Positions 1 to 4,920 are shown, counted from the stretch's first letter. The stretch is 6,400 nucleotides of DNA from Pseudomonadota bacterium (GCA_021845555.1 JAJZVS010000225.1:1-6400), one strand, 5' to 3'. Made by a program: numbers and translations. The notes: generated by a model from the sequence alone, not told the origin.

Positions 1-776
1 CCCACGGGGGCGGCCGCGGGGGCCTGCCCGGTCCGGCGCAGCCAGCCGGCCTCGGCAAGGATCAGCGCGGGCGCGTCGCGCGCCGCCGGCGGCAGGTCGC
101 GCAGCAGCGCCAGCGCGTTCGGGGCATTCCGGATCAAGGCGAGCCGGGCGCGCGCTTCGGCCCGGCGCGGCGGCGCCAGGCGCGGCAGTTCGGCCGCCGC
201 GGCGCGGGGATCGCGGCGCAGCAGGGTCCGGAACCGCGCCCATTCCTCGGCCGGCGTCAGCGCGGCGGACCAGCGGCGCAGAAATGCCCCGACGAGCGCC
301 GGATCGGACAGGCCCTCCGCCCAGGCGCGCCCCGCCATCGCCGCCGCTTCCCGCGCCCGCCCGGTGGCGGCGAGCGCATCGGCGCAGCGCGCCAGCGCGG
401 CCGGCAGCGCGATGGGGCCGGTCAGGCAGTTCGCGCTTGCATCCGCGTCGTCGCCGTCCCGCACGAGCGCCTCCGCGCGCCGGCGCTCCAGCAGCCAGCG
501 GTCGGGCCAGTCCGGGTTGGCGGCGAGGAAGGCGGAGATCTCGTCCGGGGTGGCCGCGCCGGGCGCGAGCAGGCGGTAGAACAGCACCAGCTTGCGTGCC
601 ACCGGGTCCGCCGCGTCCGCCACCGCGGCGGTGGCGTCCGTCCAGTCGCCGGCGCGCACGAACCCCATCGGGTTGGCCGCCCGTGCCGCCGGCGCCGCGC
701 CGAGGCCGCAGAGGAGGACCCCGCAAAGTAGGGCGCCGGTCGCGCCCGCCCGGTTCAACCATGCCGTCATCGTCAT
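1..776 (-). CDS. slt: Soluble lytic murein transglycosylase (Slt70-like), N-terminal part; catalytic domain beyond the left edge
   Basis: The frame is open from an ATG at 776 to the left edge, giving 258 residues with no stop. Residues 1-33 look like a signal peptide: hydrophobic stretch 12-28, then an Ala-rich ARA/AN cleavage site, so a periplasmic enzyme is expected. What follows is an Ala/Leu/Arg-rich helical repeat region. It carries landmarks of the superhelical U-domain of Slt70 relatives: the F-x3-NPDWPD-x4-ERR-AEAL block at about 83-103, LPAALARCADALAATGR at about 124-140, and LTPAEEWAR at about 173-181. In this family the C-terminal SLT domain cleaves the MurNAc-GlcNAc bond of peptidoglycan to give 1,6-anhydro ends; that domain is not visible here. 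A second in-frame ATG lies at 770. A GTG at 785 is an alternative start, and a stop lies further upstream. No strong ribosome binding site is seen. The family call rests on remembered sequence character rather than a search; another alpha-helical TPR/Sel1-like periplasmic protein is the main alternative. Confidence 0.78.
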   Translation of the reverse strand, partial: MTMTAWLNRAGATGALLCGVLLCGLGAAPAARAANPMGFVRAGDWTDATAAVADAADPVARKLVLFYRLLAPGAATPDEISAFLAANPDWPDRWLLERRRAEALVRDGDDADASANCLTGPIALPAALARCADALAATGRAREAAAMAGRAWAEGLSDPALVGAFLRRWSAALTPAEEWARFRTLLRRDPRAAAAELPRLAPPRRAEARARLALIRNAPNALALLRDLPPAARDAPALILAEAGWLRRTGQAPAAAPV

Positions 777-1097
777 GCGCCCCACTGTAGCGCCAGGGCG
801 ACCCGGTGAACACGCCGCAGCTTATGCCTGCTACGCCCCCCGATCGGCGACGCCGCGGTGCTTTGCCCTTGTGCGCGGCAGGAGCCTCCAGGCCCATTTG
901 CGCTGGAAACCGACCCGGATGGAATGTTCGGCGTAGCTGGTGCCGCGGCGTTCGGGTGCGGCAAAAAGCGGGGGTGACCTTGCTCCCTGGCGAAGAGAGG
1001 GCGTCCTCCGGGGCCGTTCCTGCCCCCGGCGTCGCGGATTTGCCGGCTTTTCGGGGGCCGGACCGCCGCACGCCATCCGCGACCCTCGTCCGGCCGT
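777..1097. other. Gene-free interval upstream of the transglycosylase
   Basis: All frames here translate to Arg/Pro/Gly-rich strings typical of GC-rich shadow frames, with no recognisable domain and no convincing start plus ribosome binding site. The interval should contain the promoter of the minus-strand transglycosylase gene; I see only weak candidates, such as TTCACC followed 15 bp later by TACAGT on the minus strand. It also holds an inverted repeat at 1031-1083, described separately. A decayed gene cannot be excluded. Confidence 0.6.
1031..1083. repeat. Inverted repeat with 9-bp perfect arms, downstream of the hepT relic
   Basis: GTCGCGGAT at 1031-1039 is the exact reverse complement of ATCCGCGAC at 1075-1083. 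The 35-bp interior carries further self-complementary CCGG motifs. It begins 14 bp past the stop codon of the HepT-like relic read on the minus strand, so it could be a remnant of that operon's transcription terminator. There is no T-tract, and in DNA this GC-rich a 9-bp match can be fortuitous. Confidence 0.35.
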
Positions 1098-1447
1098 CTA
1101 TTCCTCACCCTGAGCGCGGGCGGCGGCCAGTTCCTCGCGGCAAACCCGGTCCAGGGCGGGGAGGTCCTGCCGCGTGACGTTCCAGAGCACGTCCGGCGCC
1201 GTCCGCTCATAGTCATGGCGGAGCACATTGCCGACGCCGGCCACCTTGCGCCGCGGGATTTCGGGGTGGCGGGTCTTCATGTCGGCGGGTAGGCGGCGGC
1301 TTGATTCCGAAACGATCTCGATGCCGCGTTCCACCAGCCAGCGCTTGCACCAATCGGCTTCGAACGCGTCGAGAGACGTGCTTTCGGTCTCGGCGCGGAT
1401 CCGTCGATGACGTCGTGCCGCCGCGGCGTGGCGGAGCGTCCGGCCAT
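1098..1447 (-). pseudogene. hepT: HepT-like (DUF86) toxin relic, 5' end frameshifted
   Basis: The minus-strand frame ending in TAG at 1098-1100 encodes a recognisable HepT/DUF86 C-terminal region: LVERGIEIVSESSRRLP, then HPEIPRRKVAGVGNVLRHDY at about 1187-1246, then DVLWNV and DLPALDRVCREEL. HepT proteins are HEPN-type RNases; in MntA-HepT (type VII) pairs the antitoxin adenylylates the Tyr of the H-x-Y motif, here RHDY. The normal start would be the ATG at 1447-1445, which overlaps the antitoxin stop as TGATG. From that ATG the frame gives HDVIDG and then goes out of register. The homologous continuation IRAETES-x3-DAFEADW lies in the frame of the C-terminal part, which has no start codon before a GTG at 1334. 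At least one indel near 1400 is therefore needed, probably two or three. A 78-residue product from GTG 1334 would lack the first HEPN helix. Family assignment is confident; the exact lesions need an alignment. Confidence 0.78.
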
Positions 1448-1745
1448 CAGAGGGCCTGCAGTGCCGAGTCCTCGATCCGCTTCCGCAGGACCGGATGCAG
1501 GCTGCACCTCGTCATGATGTCCGTCTTGCAGGCGAGGATTTCGGCGGCGCGCTCTTTCACGCCTATCAGCTGGAACCGACCGAGCTTGCGGCGCGCGTGA
1601 TCGAAAAACAGATCGATGCCTACCTCTTCGCGCGCGGTCGAACCGAACGGTACAGTTGGTCCACGCCGAGCCGCTTCAGCTCGGCCGCGTGACCCTTGCG
1701 TTTGTTGGTGGCTGCGTCGCGGCCCGTGGCGTGCGCGGATCGCAC
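1447..1745 (-). pseudogene. mntA: MntA-like (MNT-domain) nucleotidyltransferase antitoxin relic
   Basis: The frame ending in TGA at 1447-1449 carries the typical tail of minimal nucleotidyltransferases paired with HepT: FGSTAREE, IDLFFD, then GVKERAAEILACKTDIMTR and SLHPVLRKRIEDSAL. MntA antitoxins transfer AMP to the HepT toxin using a GS-x10-DxD active site. Two lesions are visible. First, the upstream helix AAELKRLGVDQLY lies in a different minus-strand frame (about 1650-1690), and FGSTAR follows only after a one-base shift near 1652. Second, only seven residues separate GS from the I of IDLFFD, so about four residues including the first Asp of DxD are missing. Both would inactivate the enzyme. 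In the upstream frame a GTG at 1745 is a plausible original start. The open frame extends to an ATG at 1797, but that start lies inside a terminator hairpin and its first 50 residues show no homology. Confidence 0.75.
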
Positions 1746-1767
1746 GCAAAGCGGGGAGCCGAAACGA

Positions 1768-1793
1768 GTCGCGGCGCCCGAAGGCGCCGCGAC
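1768..1793 (-). terminator. Rho-independent-type hairpin with TTCG tetraloop, downstream of the PEP-CTERM gene
   Basis: The sequence has an 11-bp perfect GC-rich stem (GTCGCGGCGCC at 1768-1778 against 1783-1793) closing a four-base loop. On the minus strand the loop reads C(TTCG)G, an exceptionally stable tetraloop. It sits 25 bp past the stop of the minus-strand PEP-CTERM gene and is followed by TCGTTTCGG, a weak T-tract, so termination of that gene is the likely role. Confidence 0.7.
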
Positions 1794-1818
1794 CCATCGG
1801 TAACTTTGTCTTGAACGA

Positions 1819-2454
1819 TCAGGCGCGCTTGGCGCGGATCATGCCGAGACCGAGCAGGCCAACCCCGAGCAGCGCCAACGAAGCGGGCTCGGGGACAGTG
1901 GACGGCGGCGGCGCGAAGGGGGGCGATGCGAACGTTCCGCTGTAGGAATACGACCCACCAGTCGACGTGATGCTGATACGCGCGCTACCATTGGTATTGG
2001 TAAGCCCGGTGAAGGTGGTCACGCCCGTGAAGTAGAGGTCGAGAAAGTTTGCGGACTGCGAGATGATCTCCCCACCGCTCGCCGTGAACGATAGCGTGTT
2101 GGTGCCGTCCGTCCCGGAAAAGGTGAGGCCGCCGCCACTGGCGATCGTCGCCATAGTGATGTCGCCACCCAGCGCACCGCCACCAACGAAATTGATAAAA
2201 TCATTGGTGGCGCCGAGGTAGGTCGGCGTTGTTGACCCGTCTAAGGTGATCTCATTGCTTGCGCCGAGAGTAACCGGGGTGATCGCGGTCACGTTGCTCA
2301 GGTTGGTGCCGGTGATGGTGGCACTGCTCGATCCCACCGAAGCCGAACCGTTGATCGAGGTCGCCATCGCCACCCCAGGCGCCATAGCCACCGCCAAAGC
2401 GACGCTCGCACTGACCGCCGCGCCGCGCATCCATGAGGAGAGTGTTGACTGCAT
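1819..2454 (-). CDS. PEP-CTERM sorting-domain protein, small exported Gly/Ser/Thr-rich protein
   Basis: The product is 211 residues. An N-terminal signal peptide (about 1-31: Arg10, hydrophobic 12-25, cleavage near VAMA/TS) precedes a Cys-free, low-charge, Gly/Ser/Thr/Asn-rich region of alternating short beta-like stretches (about 32-175). A Pro-rich linker follows (about 179-186). The C-terminus is a textbook PEP-CTERM tail: VPEPASLALL at 187-196, a short transmembrane segment to about 206, and a basic RAKRA end. PEP-CTERM proteins are recognised by an exosortase, which cleaves at the motif and releases the protein to the cell surface or exopolysaccharide matrix; no exosortase is in this window. 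The ATG at 2454 was chosen because GAAGG stands 9 bases upstream and the signal peptide begins there. An upstream in-frame start at 2520 would add 22 unlike residues. It is apparently monocistronic, with its own promoter and terminator. The function of the mature domain is unknown. Confidence 0.9.
   Translation of the reverse strand: MQSTLSSWMRGAAVSASVALAVAMAPGVAMATSINGSASVGSSSATITGTNLSNVTAITPVTLGASNEITLDGSTTPTYLGATNDFINFVGGGALGGDITMATIASGGGLTFSGTDGTNTLSFTASGGEIISQSANFLDLYFTGVTTFTGLTNTNGSARISITSTGGSYSYSGTFASPPFAPPPSTVPEPASLALLGVGLLGLGMIRAKRA
2178..2212. repeat. Intragenic inverted repeat with AT-rich loop
   Basis: CGCCACCAA at 2178-2186 is the perfect complement of TTGGTGGCG at 2204-2212, with a 17-base A/T-rich loop between. 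It lies inside the PEP-CTERM gene, over the codons for the Thr-Asn-Asp-Phe-Ile-Asn and Gly-Gly-Gly stretch at about residues 81-93. It may be only a product of the repetitive Gly and Thr-Asn coding; any role in mRNA structure is inference. Confidence 0.35.
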
Positions 2455-2463
2455 CTGACCAGA

Positions 2464-2468
2464 CCTTC
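2464..2468 (-). promoter_or_regulatory. Ribosome binding site GAAGG of the PEP-CTERM gene
   Basis: Read on the minus strand, GAAGG ends 9 bases before the ATG at 2454. It is the clearest Shine-Dalgarno match in this part of the window and decides the start in favour of 2454 over the upstream in-frame ATG at 2520. Confidence 0.7.
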
Positions 2469-2515
2469 GTGAATGACGTTGCCGCGCAGCCTGCCCGACG
2501 CCTGCCGCTGGAGAA

Positions 2516-2544
2516 TGCATATCCTAACGAATCGTTAGGTGCAA
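2516..2544 (-). promoter_or_regulatory. Candidate sigma-70 promoter of the PEP-CTERM gene with embedded operator
   Basis: On the minus strand, TTGCAC (2539-2544) is followed after exactly 17 bp by TATGCA (2516-2521), giving a transcript start near 2509 and a 5' leader of about 55 bases. The -35 is fair (four of six); the -10 is weak (three of six), which would fit an activated or tightly controlled promoter. The spacer is almost wholly occupied by a perfect palindrome at 2523-2539. Confidence 0.45.
2523..2539. promoter_or_regulatory. 17-bp palindromic operator-like site
   Basis: CCTAACGA (2523-2530), one central A, then TCGTTAGG (2532-2539): two perfect 8-bp half-sites. The site is 69-85 bp upstream of the PEP-CTERM start codon, between its candidate -35 and -10 boxes. 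Two-fold symmetry, size and position are what is expected of a dimeric helix-turn-helix regulator. No regulator gene is in the window, and I do not recognise the half-site. Confidence 0.55.
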
Positions 2545-3073
2545 GCATATTCCACTGCGCCCCGAGAAAATGTCGCCCCCGCCGCAGCAGAGTTTGCGCT
2601 TCGCATTCCACCGCCCGAACGCTCCGGGTTCATCCTGAAGTTTTCTGCATAACTACTGGATTATTCTCGTTATTGTTCCACGCCACGCCTAGGCTGCCAC
2701 GGCTTCAATGCCGCTCCGCCAGCGCGGCCCCACCACCCCCGCCACCGAATCTCTTCGACACCTGTGGACCGGGCTGCGTAAAATCTGGATAGACGGTCTA
2801 ACTATGGAGATGATCCTCGACTTCTGTTTTGTTGAGTAACATTTCCCTTACAGTCGACCTCGTCCCGCCCCCCGGGATCGCCCCCCTCGTCCGGCCATTG
2901 CCATGCACCAAGTCCAGACGGCCCCGCCATTCGCAGGTCTGTCGGGTCGCGATTCCGTGATCCGGCCCAATCCCGGCAGCCCGTGCGGCCGAGGAAAAGC
3001 GGCATGCATCTGCCTATGCTCGCGTGCCCATCGGCACCTTGGCTCGGATCGCGGTCCGCTACTCTGCGAGAGG
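2545..3073. other. Gene-free interval, compositionally mixed
   Basis: No convincing coding region was found on either strand. A/T-rich patches (about 2640-2680 and 2770-2850) alternate with GC-rich ones, unlike the even GC-rich core on the right. A 12-codon frame at 2804-2839 (plus, from ATG GAG ATG ATC to TAA) has no visible context. If the RES relic downstream once had a partner antitoxin, it should have been here (usually Xre/DUF2384-type), but I cannot recognise one in any frame. Confidence 0.5.
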
Positions 3074-3389
3074 CTGCTCGGGCTGGCCTATCGGGCGCAT
3101 AATCCGCACTGGACCTTCGCCCTTACACTTGGCGACGGCGCTGCCCGCCCCGGGGAGACTTCAACCCTGTGGGCACGTGCCGCCCTCGATATGTCCCGGC
3201 AGGTGGAGACCGCCTGGCGGAAAGCGCAGCACAAGGGTTCGCCTCGAAGGCGGAATCACTCACGATCTGCTCGTACGCCGTGGACTGCGAAGACGTGGCC
3301 GACATGAGCGACCGCCGGGCGAAAGCAGCGCGGTGTTCTGGCGAGGGTCCAAGACCGTGCCGTACCGCGCTCTACCAACCATTCTTTGA
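3074..3389 (+). pseudogene. RES-domain toxin relic, multiply frameshifted with internal deletion
   Basis: Segments of one RES-domain protein appear in order but in changing plus-strand frames. They are: LAYRAHNPHWTFA then GDGAAR (about 3083-3150); GRLQPCG, the degenerate match to the usual GGRFNP-x-G motif, in another frame (about 3153-3175); ALDMSRQVETAW-x-KAQ back in the first frame (about 3184-3231); GFASKAESLTICSYAVDCEDVADMSD in the third frame (about 3238-3312); and finally AVFWRGSKTVPYR, the usual end of the domain, in the second frame, ending at TGA 3387-3389. About 60-70 residues expected between the DLTDP-like and VFWRW-like motifs are absent. RES toxins (ParT/MbcT/Res type) consume or transfer from NAD+ and are paired with Xre/DUF2384 antitoxins. 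This copy needs at least four frame changes and cannot be functional. No intact start or antitoxin is visible. Family call is from recognised motifs, without a search. Confidence 0.75.
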
Positions 3390-3608
3390 TGTTAGCCCAA
3401 AAAAGGTTAGCTCGATGCGGTCAGCGTGCGTCTCATTCGTCATCCAGATCTCATTCAACGCAGGGCCAACCGATCGACGCCGCGCGCAACTCGAGCCGAC
3501 CAAAGTAGCGAAAATATCGGTATTTTTGGTCGGCGTGTGTTGTAATTATCGACGACGCAGCGCGATTGCCCCGCGACGACACCTCCTGGGCGTGAGGCGA
3601 ACGGCCCC
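3390..3608. other. Gene-free interval between convergent units
   Basis: This A/T-richer spacer lies between the end of the plus-strand RES relic and the end of the minus-strand potassium channel gene. It contains an inverted repeat (3495-3534) and a short direct repeat GTTAGC-x9-GTTAGC near 3393. No coding region is supported. Confidence 0.55.
3495..3534. repeat. Nested inverted repeat, possible terminator or small element end
   Basis: GCCGACCAAA at 3495-3504 is the exact complement of TTTGGTCGGC at 3525-3534. Inside lies a second perfect inverted repeat, AAAATA-TCGG-TATTTT (3511-3526), which competes with the outer arms for the same T residues. It stands between converging transcription units, so a bidirectional terminator is possible. 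The 20-base interior and absence of a T-run after the outer stem make this uncertain. Confidence 0.45.
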
Positions 3609-4559
3609 CTACTCCGGCTCGATCTCCCCCACCCGCCCCAGATCCGCCACCGGCCGGCCGGCCGCATCGACGCTCACCGCCTCGGCGTAGCGCATGCCGA
3701 AGCGCAGATCCTCCGGCCCGTAGTCGTGCATGTCGTGCACCTCGGCGGCCAGCACCGGGTCGCGCGCGGTCACCGCCAGGAACAGCCGCACCCCGTCGGC
3801 GGCCAGCCGCGCCGGGTCGTAGCCGGCCAGCGGGCTGGCCGCGTCCAGCCGGTGCATCAACGTCCAGGTCAGCCCGAACACCGGGATGCGCGCGCGCAGC
3901 AGCGGCAGTTCGTGGATGCGGCGGTAGAACTGCCCCTCCTCGCTCCGCTCCGCGATCAGCGCATAGAGCCGCGCCGCGCCATCGACCAGCATGCTGGAGC
4001 GGCCGTTGGCGATCCGCAGCATCAGCGTCGGCTGGCCGTTATGGCGCGTCACCACCGCCTGGTCCGCATACAGGATCCGCGCCCGCGGGCGGGAGAAGCG
4101 CACGAAGGTCAGGCCGGTCGCCAGCGCAGTGAACGCCATGCCGGAGAAGATCTCGGCGGCCGAGACCACATGGCCATACAGCGTCACCGGCGCCACCCGG
4201 CCGTAGCCGACGGTCGCCAGCGTCTCCACGCTGAAGAAGAAGGCGCCCACGAACCCGGCCGACGGCGCCAGGCTCAGGCAGCCGGGCACCGCAGCATACA
4301 GGAGTGCGAACACCGCGTTGATCGCCAGGTCGAGCGCGGCGAGCAGCGCCACGAACCCCGGCCAGCTCAGCCCCACCGCCAGATGGTAAGGGTCGCGCCA
4401 GTCGAACCGCGGCGCCCCGTGCTTGCGGAGTTCGTAGGCGCCGAGTTGCAGCGTCATCGGGCGGTCCCGTCGCCGCACACGGCCCCGCGGGGCGACCGGA
4501 CCGGTCGGGGGAGAATCGGTCCCGGGCGGCGGGCGGCCCGCGTCGCGGCGATCGGTCAT
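3609..4559 (-). CDS. KirBac-type inward-rectifier potassium channel
   Basis: This is a 316-residue member of the bacterial inward-rectifier K+ channel family; four subunits form a K+-selective pore in the inner membrane. Residues 1-45 are charged and Pro-rich. Then come: an amphipathic slide helix (DWRDPYHLAV, 53-62), TM1 (about 64-90), the pore helix and selectivity filter (FFFSVETLATVGYG, 107-120, filter TVGYG 116-120), and TM2 (about 130-153, ending FSRP at 155-158). A C-terminal cytoplasmic immunoglobulin-like domain follows (about 160-305; IANGRSS, HELPL, LTWTLMHRLDAASPL, and the late HDMHDYGPEDLRFGMRY block). The ATG at 4559 was chosen because GGGAA lies about 8 bases upstream; ATG 4457 (residue 35, just before LQLGAYELRK) is a credible alternative. 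The open frame runs on upstream to 4922, but through a tRNA gene, so those starts are ruled out. It may be transcribed from behind the tRNA gene. Physiological role is not deducible here. Confidence 0.93.
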   Translation of the reverse strand: MTDRRDAGRPPPGTDSPPTGPVAPRGRVRRRDRPMTLQLGAYELRKHGAPRFDWRDPYHLAVGLSWPGFVALLAALDLAINAVFALLYAAVPGCLSLAPSAGFVGAFFFSVETLATVGYGRVAPVTLYGHVVSAAEIFSGMAFTALATGLTFVRFSRPRARILYADQAVVTRHNGQPTLMLRIANGRSSMLVDGAARLYALIAERSEEGQFYRRIHELPLLRARIPVFGLTWTLMHRLDAASPLAGYDPARLAADGVRLFLAVTARDPVLAAEVHDMHDYGPEDLRFGMRYAEAVSVDAAGRPVADLGRVGEIEPE

Positions 4560-4619
4560 GGCACGGGTTCCCGGCTGGCGCGGCTGCGAAGGCGCGATCA
4601 TCGCCGCCCCGGCCCGCCT

Positions 4620-4667
4620 CTGCCAATGCCGGCCGCTGCCAATACCGGTGGCTGCCAATGCCGGACT
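4620..4667. repeat. Three tandem 16-bp direct repeats, core CTGCCAATRCCGG
   Basis: Units start at 4620, 4636 and 4652. Each begins CTGCCAATGCCGG (ATACC in the middle unit) followed by three variable bases. They lie between the proline tRNA and the start of the potassium channel, in what would be the channel gene's leader or promoter region. A regular 16-bp period could reflect protein binding sites or simple replication slippage. Confidence 0.7.
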
Positions 4668-4669
4668 TC

Positions 4670-4694
4670 CGCCGCGGGCACGGCACCCCCGGCG
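4670..4694 (-). terminator. Weak hairpin after the tRNA gene
   Basis: CGCCGCGGG (4670-4678) pairs with CCCCCGGCG (4686-4694) with a single mismatch and a 7-base loop, starting about 28 bases past the 3' end of the tRNA. There is no T-tract. It may end or process the tRNA transcript, or may be a chance GC structure. Confidence 0.3.
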
Positions 4695-4722
4695 CTGCAC
4701 CGATCGAAAGCGGGCGGGAATT

Positions 4723-4799
4723 TGGTCGGAGTGAGAGGATTCGAACCTCCGGCCCCTGCGTCCCGAACACAGTGCTCTACCAGGCTGAGCTACACTCCG
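4723..4799 (-). tRNA. tRNA-Pro, anticodon CGG
   Basis: A complete 77-base cloverleaf can be folded by eye on the minus strand. The acceptor stem CGGAGTG/CACTCCG has the C1-G72 pair typical of bacterial proline tRNAs. The D-arm is GCTC-AGCCTGGTA-GAGC. The anticodon stem CTGTG/CGCAG encloses the loop TTCGGGA, giving anticodon CGG, which reads the CCG codon. The variable loop has five bases, and the T-arm is GGAGG-TTCGAAT-CCTCT. The discriminator A and CCA end are encoded (4723-4726). CCG is a heavily used Pro codon in this GC-rich genome. Confidence 0.97.
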
Positions 4800-4840
4800 G
4801 CCGACCCACGCCCGAACACGGCGAGCGCGTGAGGAGGCGG

Positions 4841-4869
4841 GATATAGCGGCGTGCCCGCCCGGGAGCAA
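4841..4869 (-). promoter_or_regulatory. Candidate promoter of tRNA-Pro
   Basis: On the minus strand TTGCTC (4864-4869) and TATATC (4841-4846) are separated by 17 bp, placing the transcript start near 4834, about 35 bases before the mature tRNA 5' end. TATATC is one of very few A/T-rich hexamers in this stretch. It lies back to back with the candidate promoter of the Uma2-family gene. Confidence 0.5.
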
Positions 4870-4883
4870 GCGGGTCCGCCAAG

Positions 4884-4913
4884 CTGTCGCGAACCGCCGG
4901 TTCCTGCTATACG
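4884..4913 (+). promoter_or_regulatory. Candidate promoter of the Uma2-family gene, predicting a leaderless mRNA
   Basis: CTGTCG (4884-4889), an 18-bp spacer, then TATACG (4908-4913). The -10 box ends 7 bases before the ATG at 4921, so transcription would begin at or next to the start codon. No Shine-Dalgarno-like purine run is present between 4895 and 4920, in agreement with a leaderless transcript. Confidence 0.45.
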
Positions 4914-4920
4914 CACCGCC

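Noticed and set aside
284..790. Plus-strand open frames opposite the transglycosylase
   Set aside because: Arg/Pro/Ala-rich low-complexity translations antisense to a frame with a clear signal peptide and family motifs.
773..1228. Minus-strand open frame of 151 codons between the transglycosylase and the HepT relic
   Set aside because: No recognisable domain, skewed composition, and it overlaps the HepT relic out of frame.
2537..2553. Sigma-54-like promoter (TGGAATATGCTTGCA, minus strand) for the PEP-CTERM gene
   Set aside because: The GG and GC elements are separated by 9 bases instead of the required 10, and the -24 box lacks the CAC part; the overlapping sigma-70-type boxes explain the region at least as well.
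2804..2839. Twelve-codon plus-strand frame starting ATG GAG ATG ATC and ending TAA
   Set aside because: Too short to judge, no ribosome binding site, no relation to the neighbouring genes; chance is the simplest explanation.
2545..3073. Insertion sequence remnant in the gene-poor stretch
   Set aside because: No transposase motif could be recognised in any frame, and no terminal inverted repeats with target duplications were seen.
4723..4799. tRNA-Pro as an attachment site for an integrated island
   Set aside because: No second copy of the tRNA 3' end and no integrase were found in the window; the segment with toxin-antitoxin relics is separated from the tRNA by the potassium channel gene.
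3726..4832. Long plus-strand open frame (368 codons) opposite the potassium channel
   Set aside because: Its product is extremely rich in Arg, His, Gln and Pro, shows no domain, and lies antisense to a convincing channel gene and the tRNA; a typical GC-rich shadow frame.
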